Both the position numbers and the translations under genes were made by a program. A stretch of DNA of 64,000 bases, from assembly GCF_016587435.1 (NCBI RefSeq), contig NZ_BNJJ01000005.1, positions 186,001 through 250,000 on the forward strand, in the 5' to 3' direction. The stretch's first letter is position 1; each line of letters begins with the position of its first letter. This DNA is from Dictyobacter formicarum. GTDB lineage: Bacteria; Chloroflexota; Ktedonobacteria; Ktedonobacterales; Ktedonobacteraceae. Below the pieces are notes generated by a model. The model did not search any database and was not told the origin of the DNA. It was given only the letters and a program-made list of their open reading frames with translations. Positions 45,986-55,063 of the stretch are shown one piece after another.

Positions 45986-46180
45986 TTATATTATGTCAGG
46001 CGGTCTCCTCCGGGAGATGGGCACACTGGTCCCCTGGGCCACACCGATGAGGCGCACAAAGACCGCAAGGCCTGAGGCGTACACGCCCGTGGCGGCACCG
46101 AGCACAGCATGGGTATCGTGATCAAAAATAGCAGCGCGCTCGCGCAGCAATACATGAGACAGTACACGATTATTCAACAT
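45986..46180 (-). CDS. Small protein with its own promoter, structured leader and terminator
   Basis: 64 residues, not recognised. It runs MLNNRVLSHVLLRERAAIF, then a hydrophobic GAATGVYASGLAVFVRLIGVAQG segment (residues about 27-49), then a basic RRRPP end. The ATG at 46180 has GGAG nine bases upstream; an ATG at 46189 abuts that site and is less likely. The gene is a complete unit: a near-consensus promoter at 46285-46314, a hairpin at the first transcribed bases, and a T-rich terminator about 30 bases after the stop. It could be a small membrane peptide, a toxin-like peptide or a leader; no function is claimed. Confidence 0.6.
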   Translation of the reverse strand: MLNNRVLSHVLLRERAAIFDHDTHAVLGAATGVYASGLAVFVRLIGVAQGTSVPISRRRPPDII

Positions 46181-46251
46181 GCCGGCCATCTCCTTTCATA
46201 AAAATCGGCTAAAAAGGCAGAAAAAAATATCTCACCATATGTGTGAGGTAT

Positions 46252-46275
46252 TGGGGATTACGCATGTAATCCCCA
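46252..46275 (-). promoter_or_regulatory. Hairpin at the 5' end of the small-gene transcript
   Basis: A 10-bp perfect stem (46252-46261 with 46266-46275) and a 4-base loop, placed at about +3 to +26 of the predicted transcript. A second small inverted repeat (CTCAC / GTGAG) lies at 46231-46247. Such 5' hairpins stabilise transcripts or control translation; which applies here cannot be told. Confidence 0.6.
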
Positions 46276-46284
46276 CTGCTTCCA

Positions 46285-46314
46285 AGTATACGGAATATAC
46301 TTGTGCTATGTCAA
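46285..46314 (-). promoter_or_regulatory. Near-consensus sigma-70-like promoter of the small gene
   Basis: On the minus strand, TTGACA (46309-46314) is a perfect -35 and TATACT (46285-46290) a five-of-six -10, with an 18-base spacer. This is the best promoter match I found in the window. Transcription should begin near 46278. Confidence 0.8.
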
Positions 46315-46359
46315 GAGAATATCACAACAATTTTTATTTTTGTAAATGATAAGTTATTA

Positions 46360-46719
46360 TTACTTCTGTTTCAGATAGAACTTTAGTTTCCCCTGCTGAA
46401 TCACCTGCACCAGTTCAACGTGCCGCTGGAGGGCTTCTTCTGGATCACTAAAGATATATTCACAGAGAGGTAAACGCACCAGTGTATGGTAGCCACCTTG
46501 TTGAGGATAGATGGTGGTTACATAATCACGGCCAAGATTGCGGTCCGCAAAAGTAGCGACAACATACTGCTTGTGGTCAGGGGCAATCGCGATATGGCGT
46601 GCCAGGTCCAGCGTTTGGAGGCGCACAGGAGGAGCACCCGCTATATCTAAATCCCGTTTCTCAGGGATTTCCAATGGAACGAGAGTTTGCTCCGGATTTA
46701 TTACTTTATTCTCAGACAT
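46360..46719 (-). CDS. Conserved-looking hypothetical protein
   Basis: 119 residues, not recognised. Soluble, with no signal or membrane helix. A polar N-terminus (MSENKVINPEQTLVPLEIPEKRDLD) leads to a mixed alpha/beta core (ARHIAIAPDHKQYVVATFADRNLGRDYVTTIYP) and a C-terminal helix (PEEALQRHVELVQVIQQG). AGGAGG lies seven bases before the ATG, so translation is well supported. It lies 112 bp downstream of the transglutaminase gene on the same strand and may be co-transcribed with it. Confidence 0.7.
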   Translation of the reverse strand: MSENKVINPEQTLVPLEIPEKRDLDIAGAPPVRLQTLDLARHIAIAPDHKQYVVATFADRNLGRDYVTTIYPQQGGYHTLVRLPLCEYIFSDPEEALQRHVELVQVIQQGKLKFYLKQK

Positions 46720-46831
46720 GGAATCCTCCTACCAAATTATAAGCTTGAAAAAGTGCAGCCCACAGTTAAGATGACAGGAGGCCGCAATCTATAGTGTACG
46801 AGAATGTATCCTGTAGGTCAAGCAGTCTATG

Positions 46832-49306
46832 CTAAAATTCTAGCCGCAGTTTTTTGCGCTTTTGTCGCCTCTTCTGCAGGCGTTTGTATTGTCTGGCAAT
46901 AGCGTCGGGCACACGGCGCAGGAACCGAGGATGCCGGGCGACGTAAAAGAACAGGCGCACCCTCAAACGTTTCCACATGGCTGGCAACTCGTTGTTTTCT
47001 CCCGATAGCTGTGGATGCTCTGCACTACCAGGCTCAGCCCAACGCTCACGAACAAAGATGTTCCCCAGGCGCTCCAGGGCCTGCACATCTTCTTTTGAAG
47101 TCAGTACCGAACCCGCCAGGCTGTGCAGGTATTCATATGGCGTCTGCGAGGATTGGTGTTGAAATCCCGCCCACTCGGCCAGGGTACAGATGCGGCCATA
47201 CATCTGGGTCGCCACACTATAGCGGCTGAAAAGACGCCGCCACCAGAGCAGAAAGATTATCATTCCCAGCACGATTACTATGAGTATACTCCACAGGGCG
47301 ATACGCAGTTGAGCTTGAAATGTATCCTGCGGCTGATTGATGCTTGATCCACCACTTCCACTATCAGCGGGATTATCAATATTGCGCCCTCGATGAGCTT
47401 TATTGGCGGCCGAAGGTAAAGTAACATTATTGCCGCCAGGAAGAGGAGCGCTGGCGGTATATTGATCAGGCAGGGGGCGATCAAACGTTTTAAAGCTGGC
47501 CGAAGGCTCAAAGTTAATCCAGCCATAGCCCGCGAAGTATACCTGTGTCCAGCTATGGGCATCCACTCCACGAATAGTGTATTGTCCATTTTCATATGTG
47601 CCCGCGGCATACCCGGCTACCTCACGAGCCGGAATACCCAACGAGCGAGCCATTAAAGTCATTGCCGTCGAAAAGTAGTTGCAATAGCCATCGTGATTTT
47701 TGTTGTCAAAGAGAAACCAGAGGACGGGATCAACGCCGGCCCGTGGATGGATATCGGTATTATACGTATAGTGCTGGCGCAGATAGGATTCCAGGGCCAC
47801 AACCTTATCATACATGGTCCTGGCCTTTGCCTGGGTGACTATTTTTTGCGCCAGTTCTTGAATACGCTTATCCTTCTGTAGATAGCCAGGGACTTGAGTA
47901 AAATCTTTTACCGTTTGGGGATTAAAGTAGTCCACTGGAGGCTGCGCGTCTGGTGCCTGATTAGGATTAAAGCTGGGCGCATCGGCGGGCATAGGAATCT
48001 CGCGCAACGATGCGACATCAGCCGACGAGGCAGTAGAGATCACGGTGTAGTGCGTACCAGCTGTCAAACTGGTATTGTTATCCCCTAGCCAGGCAATAAT
48101 ACCACCACTACCATCCAGCACGTTCGCTGGTAAGGACATTTGCACAATATCTGAGGCTCCAACCAGGTATGGTTGCTGCTCATCGGGGGCTGCAACTACA
48201 TCGATGGTTTGTTTGACATTGTGGATCTTTTGAGTGCTGGTCACTAACGTGGTATTGGCTGCAATATGATACTTCTGATCAGTATAGACGATCGACCATC
48301 CATGCTCATAGGTATCGTAAGTAACCAGGGTCAGGTATTGAGGTTGAACATCATCGATCTTAACTTTAAACACAACATCGCGTGTCAAATTAGGATTGCC
48401 ACCGAGCACCAGGGTATCTTTAAAATTGCCATGGTTGGCGGCCACATTATCATTGGTATTCAAAGAATTAAAGACCGTGGCGAATTGTCCTAACGGGCCA
48501 CTGGGGGTCCAGATCTGTGCCAGGTGCGACTCTTCATAAGAGCTAGGGAGAAGCCAGGAAAGCACAAGGATACTTATAGTGATAAAAATGCCCGTCTGCA
48601 TCACATCCCAGCTAAGATCATCTGAGTAGCGCAGACCTTTGCGTTGCCAGCCATGAATGGCCTGGTGGAGGTTAAAGCGTAATAAAAGGATCAGAGCGGC
48701 CAGTAAGAATATTACAAGCAGAATTATATAAGGTGCAATGACATTATTTAAGTTGAACACAAGGACGATGGCATTGAGAATAACCATCAACCAGGGGAGA
48801 TGCCAACGGTACAGACACAGCATGCTATAATACGCCAGCATAAAACAACCGAAGACAATAAATAAAAAAGGGATAGAATTATCGATAGTAAAATTACCAC
48901 TGAAGATCAGGCTACATCCATGCAGCAGTCCCTGCCAACTAGCAGCGAAACTATCATCATAGAATAATTTTGTCATCTGCCAGTAGGCAAAAGCAAAACT
49001 CAGCAACGTAATCGAGGTATAGACCAGAACTGGCGCAAAGCGCTGCTGCTTGGCCGACCAGAGTCCAAATAGTAAGGCCACAAAAGTGGTAAAGGTCAGC
49101 ACGCTCAGATTATCCACCCAGTTAGCGGCCTGAATACACCAGGTAACACAGTAAACCATTAAAGCCAGCAAGAAGAGAGAAAACCAGCCCTCTTCGAAGT
49201 AGTATGAGAATCCCCTGTTACTAACCAACTCATCAACGCCACCCCGGCGTTTATGGGGTGGATCGGTAATAAGTTTGGAGAGCCGTTCCATCGCCGCATT
49301 GCGCAT
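46832..49306 (-). CDS. TgpA-like membrane transglutaminase (DUF3488 + transglutaminase core)
   Basis: 824 residues. Six or so helices fill residues 40-255, then an extracytoplasmic domain with the transglutaminase core: C542 in GYCNYFSTAM, H584 in DAHSWTQVY, and a Glu in GWINFEPS where many relatives have Asp. A further helix near 660-680 and a cytoplasmic DUF4129-like tail (YEYLHSLAG) end the protein. In this family the catalytic domain may act on cell-surface proteins or peptides; substrates are largely unknown. It follows the DUF58 gene by five bases and belongs to the MoxR operon. AGAGGTAAACGT precedes the ATG. Confidence 0.92.
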   Translation of the reverse strand: MRNAAMERLSKLITDPPHKRRGGVDELVSNRGFSYYFEEGWFSLFLLALMVYCVTWCIQAANWVDNLSVLTFTTFVALLFGLWSAKQQRFAPVLVYTSITLLSFAFAYWQMTKLFYDDSFAASWQGLLHGCSLIFSGNFTIDNSIPFLFIVFGCFMLAYYSMLCLYRWHLPWLMVILNAIVLVFNLNNVIAPYIILLVIFLLAALILLLRFNLHQAIHGWQRKGLRYSDDLSWDVMQTGIFITISILVLSWLLPSSYEESHLAQIWTPSGPLGQFATVFNSLNTNDNVAANHGNFKDTLVLGGNPNLTRDVVFKVKIDDVQPQYLTLVTYDTYEHGWSIVYTDQKYHIAANTTLVTSTQKIHNVKQTIDVVAAPDEQQPYLVGASDIVQMSLPANVLDGSGGIIAWLGDNNTSLTAGTHYTVISTASSADVASLREIPMPADAPSFNPNQAPDAQPPVDYFNPQTVKDFTQVPGYLQKDKRIQELAQKIVTQAKARTMYDKVVALESYLRQHYTYNTDIHPRAGVDPVLWFLFDNKNHDGYCNYFSTAMTLMARSLGIPAREVAGYAAGTYENGQYTIRGVDAHSWTQVYFAGYGWINFEPSASFKTFDRPLPDQYTASAPLPGGNNVTLPSAANKAHRGRNIDNPADSGSGGSSINQPQDTFQAQLRIALWSILIVIVLGMIIFLLWWRRLFSRYSVATQMYGRICTLAEWAGFQHQSSQTPYEYLHSLAGSVLTSKEDVQALERLGNIFVRERWAEPGSAEHPQLSGENNELPAMWKRLRVRLFFYVARHPRFLRRVPDAIARQYKRLQKRRQKRKKLRLEF

Positions 49307-49311
49307 TACGT

Positions 49312-50523
49312 TTACCTCTGTTGTAGTGCACGCACATCAGTACCCGTTTCTAAAATCTGAGTAATAGGTTCGCCGCATTTGATGCGCATGACCGGTATAC
49401 CTGAGCCTTCCAGTAAAGCCAGTGTATCTTCATCCGGTGGCAGTGCTTCAAACGAGGCTGCATCCAATCCAATAACGGCGGTCTGTACTCCACGCAGTTT
49501 CAAATGGCGCAAACTTTCATGCCAATCGCGTGAATGGGACGGTGTAATCACGATAGCCACAGCGTTCCGTCCAAAGTGAAAGGCATCCATCGCCAGCGCT
49601 TCTTTAAGTTCTGGACCGTTACCCACCGTAACGACGGCCAGCAATTCCAGTGCGCGTTCGATCTGGCGGTCACCTCGATCCAGCGAAAGCATTTCTCTGC
49701 GTTCACCGTTGACAATCATGCCCAGCGAAAAATCCTGCTGCAAGAGATATGTGGCCAGGGTAGCGGCAATAGTTACGCCGTACTCCTCGGTAGATTCATT
49801 GCCCTCACCAGCCTGGACCGAGGCATGGAGATCCAAAAAGATCCAGGCGTCAACAGCCGGGTCCAGGTCAAACTCTTTGACCATCAGCTTGTTATAGTGC
49901 GCACTGGAACGCCAATGAATGCGACTCAGTGCATCACCGCTAACATATTCGCGAATGGTTGTTGGAGTGGTCGTTGTTTGTAGTGCGCGGCGAGAGCTCT
50001 TTCCACGCCCGGGCAAACCACCGGTAAACAGGGCAAAGTTAGACAATGGATAGACGCGTGGCAAGACCAGCACTTCCTGTGAAGGGGCCAACACTACACG
50101 CCGGCGAAACAGCCCGAAGGGATCTCCACTCATTGCCATAACAGGCCCTAGTTGGAAACGTCCGCGTTGCTGGCATACACTCCGTGCCCGCCACGTGGCC
50201 CGCTTGCGTCCTCCCATGCTGGCTACATAACCAGCCCAATGCCCTGGCAGGGTCGAGCCATCAGCGATCTGCACCCACAACTTAGGGAAGGAACTAAGAT
50301 TGTCGAGCATCAAGCGCTCATCGAAGTATTCCCCCACCTGGACGCGTCCAGCTACGGCGGTACGGCGAAATACCATACTGCGCAAACTGAAACGTGTCCA
50401 GATCCAGGATAGAATGAATAGGACCAGTAATACGTAGGTCAGGACATAGAGAACCTTCCAGGCACTACTAATGGCAAAAAAGGCCAGCACAAGAATCAGT
50501 AAGAATACCTGCCAGGGACGCAT
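49312..50523 (-). CDS. DUF58 protein (vWA-like, partner of MoxR)
   Basis: About 403 residues. Two N-terminal membrane helices (MRPWQVFLLILVLAFFAIS and VLYVLTYVLLVLFILSWIW) are followed by the DUF58 core: DPFGLFRRR, then the family hallmark REYVSGDALSRIHWRSSAH, and DPAVDAWIFLDLH, which resembles the vWA metal site. These proteins act with MoxR ATPases in assembling or folding partners. The ATG at 50523 starts two bases after the MoxR stop and has a G-rich ribosome site inside the end of that gene. Confidence 0.93.
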   Translation of the reverse strand: MRPWQVFLLILVLAFFAISSAWKVLYVLTYVLLVLFILSWIWTRFSLRSMVFRRTAVAGRVQVGEYFDERLMLDNLSSFPKLWVQIADGSTLPGHWAGYVASMGGRKRATWRARSVCQQRGRFQLGPVMAMSGDPFGLFRRRVVLAPSQEVLVLPRVYPLSNFALFTGGLPGRGKSSRRALQTTTTPTTIREYVSGDALSRIHWRSSAHYNKLMVKEFDLDPAVDAWIFLDLHASVQAGEGNESTEEYGVTIAATLATYLLQQDFSLGMIVNGERREMLSLDRGDRQIERALELLAVVTVGNGPELKEALAMDAFHFGRNAVAIVITPSHSRDWHESLRHLKLRGVQTAVIGLDAASFEALPPDEDTLALLEGSGIPVMRIKCGEPITQILETGTDVRALQQR

Positions 50524-50525
50524 AG

Positions 50526-51497
50526 TTAGCGCCCCCTTCCACCACCAACCCACGCGTTTGGCACCGGCACCGATTGTAATATCTCATCCAGGAGATGCGC
50601 CGGAGTCACAGAACGTACGCGCGCAGCAGGTGTAACAATAATACGGTGTGCCAATGTCGGCTTGACCAGCAGTTTGATGTCATCAGGAATCACATAGCCA
50701 CGACCCCGAATAGCGGCCAGCGCCTGCGCGGCCCGGAACAGGGCCAGCGATCCGCGTGGGCTCACGCCCAGGTAAATATTCTGATGGTTACGGGTCGCGT
50801 TGGCAATGGCAACAATATATTCTCGAATCGACGGATCAACATGTATACTACGTACCTGCTGTTGAATCAAGATCAGTTCATCGGCCGTCATAATCTGGGC
50901 CAGATCCTCGAGTGGATGATGATGTTGGTGACTATCCAGAATGTTTATTTCGTCCTCAGCCCGTGGATAGCCGAGCTTGATGCTCATCATAAAACGATCT
51001 AACTGTGCTTCGGGCAAAGGGAATGTGCCCTCATATTCAATAGGGTTTTGCGTGGCCATCACCATGAAGGGTTGGGGCAAATGATAGGTCACGCCATCAA
51101 CCGTAACCTGAGCTTCTTCCATAGCCTCTAGCAGAGCTGATTGAGTCTTGGGAGTTGCACGATTGACCTCATCCGCCAGTACAATCTGTGACATGATCGG
51201 TCCAGGACGGAACTCAAAGTTGCTGGATTTCTGATTATAAATAGACACACCAGTTACATCGCTGGGTAACAGGTCGGGAGTAAACTGGATACGTTTGAAA
51301 GAGCATCCAATCGAACGAGCAATGGCTTTCGTAAGCACAGTTTTACCCACACCAGGCACATCTTCAATCAAAATATGCCCATGGCAAATCACCGCGATCA
51401 AGCTGAAAGCAACGGGCTCGGCTTTGCCAACAATGACCCGCTCAACATTGCCGATCACACGCTGTACAGCGGTTGCAAGGTCTTGTACTGACTGCAT
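50526..51497 (-). CDS. MoxR-family AAA+ ATPase
   Basis: 323 residues. Walker A is [14 protein letters not shown], Walker B is [25 protein letters not shown], with sensor 1 in [23 protein letters not shown] and the C-terminal lid at [17 protein letters not shown]. MoxR proteins are chaperone-like and work with the DUF58/vWA protein encoded immediately downstream. First gene of the MoxR-DUF58-transglutaminase operon, with GGAGTGATTA before the ATG. Confidence 0.96.
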   Translation of the reverse strand: MQSVQDLATAVQRVIGNVERVIVGKAEPVAFSLIAVICHGHILIEDVPGVGKTVLTKAIARSIGCSFKRIQFTPDLLPSDVTGVSIYNQKSSNFEFRPGPIMSQIVLADEVNRATPKTQSALLEAMEEAQVTVDGVTYHLPQPFMVMATQNPIEYEGTFPLPEAQLDRFMMSIKLGYPRAEDEINILDSHQHHHPLEDLAQIMTADELILIQQQVRSIHVDPSIREYIVAIANATRNHQNIYLGVSPRGSLALFRAAQALAAIRGRGYVIPDDIKLLVKPTLAHRIIVTPAARVRSVTPAHLLDEILQSVPVPNAWVGGGRGR

Positions 51498-51803
51498 TAA
51501 TCACTCCACAAGAGGTTTTATTGAGACTGACGCATCGATAGCTATCTGGTCCTTTGAAATGTGATAGACGGAAAGTGGTGTATATTATGGTATCACTTAC
51601 GACCGCAATGGCACAATGAAAGTCTTGAATTTACTGTATAAAAAACCATGTACGAACGTTCCTAAATAATACGATACGCCATATGTTTTTGTTGCACCAT
51701 TTCGTATAATTATACGTCTATCCTCAGCCCTATATCTCAAGTATAGCAAAAGTCTCCTTACTCTTTCTGGGAAAGGGACTATCCTCAGAGGCGAGTCTAT
51801 GCT
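51498..51803. other. Divergent spacer between moxR and acyP
   Basis: A 306-bp AT-rich spacer. CGTATAATTATACG (51703-51716) is a 14-bp perfect palindrome containing a TATAAT on both strands, so it may serve as a -10 or an operator. No clear -35 pairs with it. No gene is seen. Confidence 0.4.
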
Positions 51804-52112
51804 ATGATGGGAGTTATGAGCCAGAACAATCCGAACCCAAAAGATGAATTTTACGCAGTGGTAGTCGGACTTGTACAGGGCGTAGGCTTTCGTTATTTCG
51901 TTATCGAAAAAGCACTTCCCCTGGGGTTACATGGGTACGTCCGCAATGATAGCAATGGCGACGTTGAAGTAGTCGCTCAGGGGACGCGCCCCGCTCTCGA
52001 ACGGCTGCTGACCCTGTTGCGGCAGGGCCCCTCGGCAGCTCAGGTGCAAGATGTACGCGTAACCTGGAGAGAACCCACGGAACATTTAAGCGGCTTCCAC
52101 GTCCGATGGTAG
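51804..52112 (+). CDS. acyP: Acylphosphatase
   Basis: About 102 residues. It carries the two family signatures: VVGLVQGVGFRYFV with the phosphate-binding loop and catalytic Arg, and GYVRNDSNGDVEVVAQG with the catalytic Asn. Acylphosphatase hydrolyses acyl phosphates such as 1,3-bisphosphoglycerate or carbamoyl phosphate. The ATG at 51804 has AGAGGCGAG upstream; a later ATG at 51816 lies too close to its G-rich stretch. gatC follows 33 bases later, on the same strand. Confidence 0.93.
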   Translation: MMGVMSQNNPNPKDEFYAVVVGLVQGVGFRYFVIEKALPLGLHGYVRNDSNGDVEVVAQGTRPALERLLTLLRQGPSAAQVQDVRVTWREPTEHLSGFHVRW

Positions 52113-52145
52113 CAAGCAGGTTATATAGATAGAAGAGGACACAGT

Positions 52146-52436
52146 ATGATTGATCGCGAGACGGTACAAAATGTAGCCAAACTCGCCAGATTGGGGCTGA
52201 GCGAGGAGGAGGTTGACATCTTTGGTAATCAACTTTCTGCCATTCTAGATCACATCCATATTTTGCAAGAAGCGGATGTGAGCGGCGTTTCCCCAACAGC
52301 ACATGCGTCGCGCCTCACCAATATCATGCGTGAGGATGTTCCACAACCATCCTATCCACCCGAGGTGTTGCTGGCAAATGCTCCTGATCAGGATGAGAAC
52401 TGCCTGAAGGTCAATGCGGTACTGGAGGAGGCATAG
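52146..52436 (+). CDS. gatC: Asp/Glu-tRNA amidotransferase subunit C
   Basis: 96 residues. It has the family opening [31 protein letters not shown] and the [10 protein letters not shown] stretch with REDVPQPS. GatC stabilises the GatAB complex that converts Glu-tRNA(Gln) and Asp-tRNA(Asn). GAAGAGGACACAGT precedes the ATG, and gatA starts five bases after its stop. Confidence 0.95.
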   Translation: MIDRETVQNVAKLARLGLSEEEVDIFGNQLSAILDHIHILQEADVSGVSPTAHASRLTNIMREDVPQPSYPPEVLLANAPDQDENCLKVNAVLEEA

Positions 52437-52441
52437 GATCG

Positions 52442-53902
52442 ATGACAGAATTATATAAGTTAAGCATTTCTGAAGCTGGCGCGCTCTTACGCCAGCGTAA
52501 AATTTCTGCGGTCGAATTGACGCAGGCCCACCTGGATCGTATCCGTGAGATTGAGCCGAAAGTTAAGGCGTTTACCCTGGTTACGGATGAGCTGGCCCTG
52601 CAGCAGGCACGTGAGGCGGATAAACGCCTCGCCAGTGGCGAAAACCTTCACCCCCTGACGGGTATTCCGCTGGCCATTAAAGATGTGATCTGCACCAAAG
52701 ATATTACCACTACTTGTGGCTCACGGATGCTGGAAAATTTTAAACCGCCCTTCGACGCCACGGTGATGGAACGCTTGAATACCACCGGCTTTGTCATGGT
52801 GGGTAAGACAAACATGGATGAGTTTGCCATGGGTTCGTCAACCGAGCATTCAGCTTTTTTCCCGACCAATAACCCCTGGGATTTAGAGCGCGCGCCCGGT
52901 GGCAGTAGCGGCGGCTCGGCGGCGGCGGTGGCTGCCGGCATGGCTATGGGCTCGTACGGTAGTGATACCGGCGGCTCGATCCGCCAGCCAGGCTCACTCT
53001 GTAACCTGGTGGGACTCAAGCCAACCTATGGGCGCGTCTCGCGCTTTGGCCTGGTCGCCTTTGCCTCTTCGCTGGACCAGATTGGTCCTTTTGCGCGCAA
53101 TGCTCGTGATGCGGCGATTCTGCTGCAAGCTATTGCCGGTCACGATCACCGCGATAGCACTAGCTCACCCGAACCGGTACAGGATTATGAGAGCGCACTT
53201 TCTGGTAGCATCAAAGGGCTGCGCATAGGCGTTCCAGACGAATACTGGGTTGAGGGCACACAGCCCGCGGTCGTTGAGACGGTCAAAGCCAATATCGAGC
53301 GCCTGCGCGAAATGGGTGCCGAAATCAGCCCGGTCTCCTTGCCGCATACAAAATACGGCGTCGCCGCTTACTATATCATCGCACCAGCCGAGGCCAGCTC
53401 AAATCTTGCCCGCTATGATGGCGTGAAATATGGTTACTCGTATCGCGACACCAGCGACATGTGGGAAGCGATGGAGAAAACGCGCGAGTATGGCTTCGGT
53501 GCTGAGGTGAAGCGCCGCATCATGCTAGGAACGTACGCCCTCTCGGCCGGCTATTACGATGCGTACTATAAGCGCGCCGAGAAGGTACGCACCTTGATCA
53601 AGCAGGACTTTGATAAGGCCTTCGAGAAATTTGATGCCCTGGTCAGTCCAGCCTCACCAACGGTGGCCTTCAAAATCGGTGAGATATCTGATCCCTATCA
53701 GATGTATCTGCAAGACGTCTTCACGATTCCAGCCAACCTGGCCGGTATCTGCGGCGTCTCTATTCCAGGCGGATTCAGCGAAAATCTCCCGGTCGGCCTG
53801 CAGTTGCTTGGCAATGTCTTCAAAGAAGATGTGATCCTACGCATCGCTGATGCCTTTGAGCAGGTAACCGATTATCATACCCGCTGGCCCAACAACTTAT
53901 AA
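52442..53902 (+). CDS. gatA: Glu-tRNA(Gln) amidotransferase subunit A
   Basis: 486 residues, an amidase-signature protein. The Ser-cisSer-Lys triad is K80 in PLAIKDV, S155 in GGSSGGSA and S179 in [10 protein letters not shown]. The C-terminal [19 protein letters not shown] is also typical. It releases ammonia from glutamine for transamidation of tRNA with GatB and GatC. gatB is not adjacent. A hairpin at 53914-53963 follows. Confidence 0.97.
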   Translation: MTELYKLSISEAGALLRQRKISAVELTQAHLDRIREIEPKVKAFTLVTDELALQQAREADKRLASGENLHPLTGIPLAIKDVICTKDITTTCGSRMLENFKPPFDATVMERLNTTGFVMVGKTNMDEFAMGSSTEHSAFFPTNNPWDLERAPGGSSGGSAAAVAAGMAMGSYGSDTGGSIRQPGSLCNLVGLKPTYGRVSRFGLVAFASSLDQIGPFARNARDAAILLQAIAGHDHRDSTSSPEPVQDYESALSGSIKGLRIGVPDEYWVEGTQPAVVETVKANIERLREMGAEISPVSLPHTKYGVAAYYIIAPAEASSNLARYDGVKYGYSYRDTSDMWEAMEKTREYGFGAEVKRRIMLGTYALSAGYYDAYYKRAEKVRTLIKQDFDKAFEKFDALVSPASPTVAFKIGEISDPYQMYLQDVFTIPANLAGICGVSIPGGFSENLPVGLQLLGNVFKEDVILRIADAFEQVTDYHTRWPNNL

Positions 53903-53913
53903 TTACCAGTTCG

Positions 53914-53963
53914 AGCGCTCTGCCTTCCCTTTACATTTCTACACATGAGGAGGTCAGAGCGCT
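53914..53963 (+). terminator. Terminator after gatA
   Basis: AGCGCTCTG (53914-53922) pairs with CAGAGCGCT (53955-53963), then TCTTTAATT. The 32-base loop is large, but the position right after gatA supports an intrinsic terminator. Confidence 0.6.
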
Positions 53964-53997
53964 TCTTTAATTAAAAACGAATAGGCATTAATGTGTA

Positions 53998-54972
53998 ATG
54001 AAACGCCGCCGTATCGCGCTATTGCTATTTTTTATAGCCATCGTGCTACTTATATTGGTACCCGTCATTGCATTTACCCCTCTCGGGACCACATTGCAGA
54101 GCAGCACACCATTCGCAGATTCGCCCACACCGACTCCACATCCGCTCGCTTCGCCTACACCAATCCCGACCGCGATACCCATTCTGACAGCCAGGGGAAC
54201 GGCTCCCGCTACCAATGCAACGGCCGAACTGTTGCTTGACACCGATACCGGCAACGTCCTCTATGAAAAAAATGGTGAGAAGCCACTATTGATGGCCAGC
54301 ACCACAAAAATCATGACGGCCCTGATCGCCATCCAGACGGCCGATCTCGAACAGCCGATACATGTGCATCAGGACGCGATAGATCGAGTGGTGGTAGACG
54401 ATGGGAGCAGCGCCGGGCTAGAAGTGGGAGATGTCGTGCCGCTCAAGGAGATGCTCTATGCACTGATGCTGCCTTCAGGGAATGACGCGGCCTATGCGAT
54501 TGCCGATGAACTGGGCGGAGGGGATCGAGATGTGTTTGTCAATCACATGAACCTCTTCGCGCAGCGCCTGCACCTGTTTCAAACCCATTACAGTAGTCCT
54601 GATGGACTGACGGCGGACAGCAATACGCACTACACGACCGCTTATGACCTGGCCAGGTTAAGCCGCTACGCCATGAGTATTCCATTGTTTGCGGCCATCG
54701 TCCATACCCAGACGTATGCTGCCCACGTGGGCGGTAGGACGCTGGTCTGGACCAATACCAATAAACTGCTGGGGAATTATGCGGGGGCAACTGGCATTAA
54801 AACCGGGCATACCTTTGGCGCTGGCTACTGCCTGGTGTTCGCCGCTACCAACCATCAACATCACTTGATCGGCGTCATACTCAATAGTCCAGACGAAACG
54901 CAGCGCAATATCGATGCCGCTGCGCTGCTGGATTGGGGGTTCCACCTGCCCATGCTGCCTCCCCAAGAATAA
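53998..54972 (+). CDS. D-alanyl-D-alanine carboxypeptidase (S11 family)
   Basis: 324 residues. An N-terminal anchor (residues 6-28) and a Thr/Pro-rich linker (37-68) place the enzyme outside the membrane. Active-site motifs are S101-x-x-K104 in MASTTKIM, SGN at 160-162 in LPSGNDAAYA, and KTG at 268-270 in GIKTGHTFGAG. It trims the terminal D-Ala of peptidoglycan. The catalytic domain is complete but the usual C-terminal domain is missing, which some members lack. No strong ribosome site precedes the ATG. Confidence 0.93.
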   Translation: MKRRRIALLLFFIAIVLLILVPVIAFTPLGTTLQSSTPFADSPTPTPHPLASPTPIPTAIPILTARGTAPATNATAELLLDTDTGNVLYEKNGEKPLLMASTTKIMTALIAIQTADLEQPIHVHQDAIDRVVVDDGSSAGLEVGDVVPLKEMLYALMLPSGNDAAYAIADELGGGDRDVFVNHMNLFAQRLHLFQTHYSSPDGLTADSNTHYTTAYDLARLSRYAMSIPLFAAIVHTQTYAAHVGGRTLVWTNTNKLLGNYAGATGIKTGHTFGAGYCLVFAATNHQHHLIGVILNSPDETQRNIDAAALLDWGFHLPMLPPQE

Positions 54973-54974
54973 AT

Positions 54975-55014
54975 ATGAATGAGCGGGCACCATACATAGT
55001 GTCCACTCATTCAT
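54975..55014. terminator. Convergent hairpin between carboxypeptidase and isomerase genes
   Basis: ATGAATGAGCGGGCAC (54975-54990) pairs with 54999-55014 at 14 of 16 positions. It lies between two convergent 3' ends and could terminate from both sides. It overlaps the first unit of the tandem duplication. Confidence 0.5.
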
Positions 55015-55041
55015 TATCGGTGTCCACTCATTCATTATCGG
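55000..55041. repeat. Tandem 21-bp direct duplication
   Basis: Two identical, adjacent 21-base units (55000-55020 and 55021-55041), each containing CCACTCATTCATTATCGG. It lies between convergent genes and overlaps a hairpin. Probably a recent slippage event. Confidence 0.85.
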
Positions 55042-55063
55042 ATGCTATAAAAAAGCATGGCCA

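Noticed and set aside
45385..46050. 221-codon plus-strand frame across the ABC gene and small gene
   Set aside because: Antisense to the ABC ATPase start and to the small gene's terminator; no domain.
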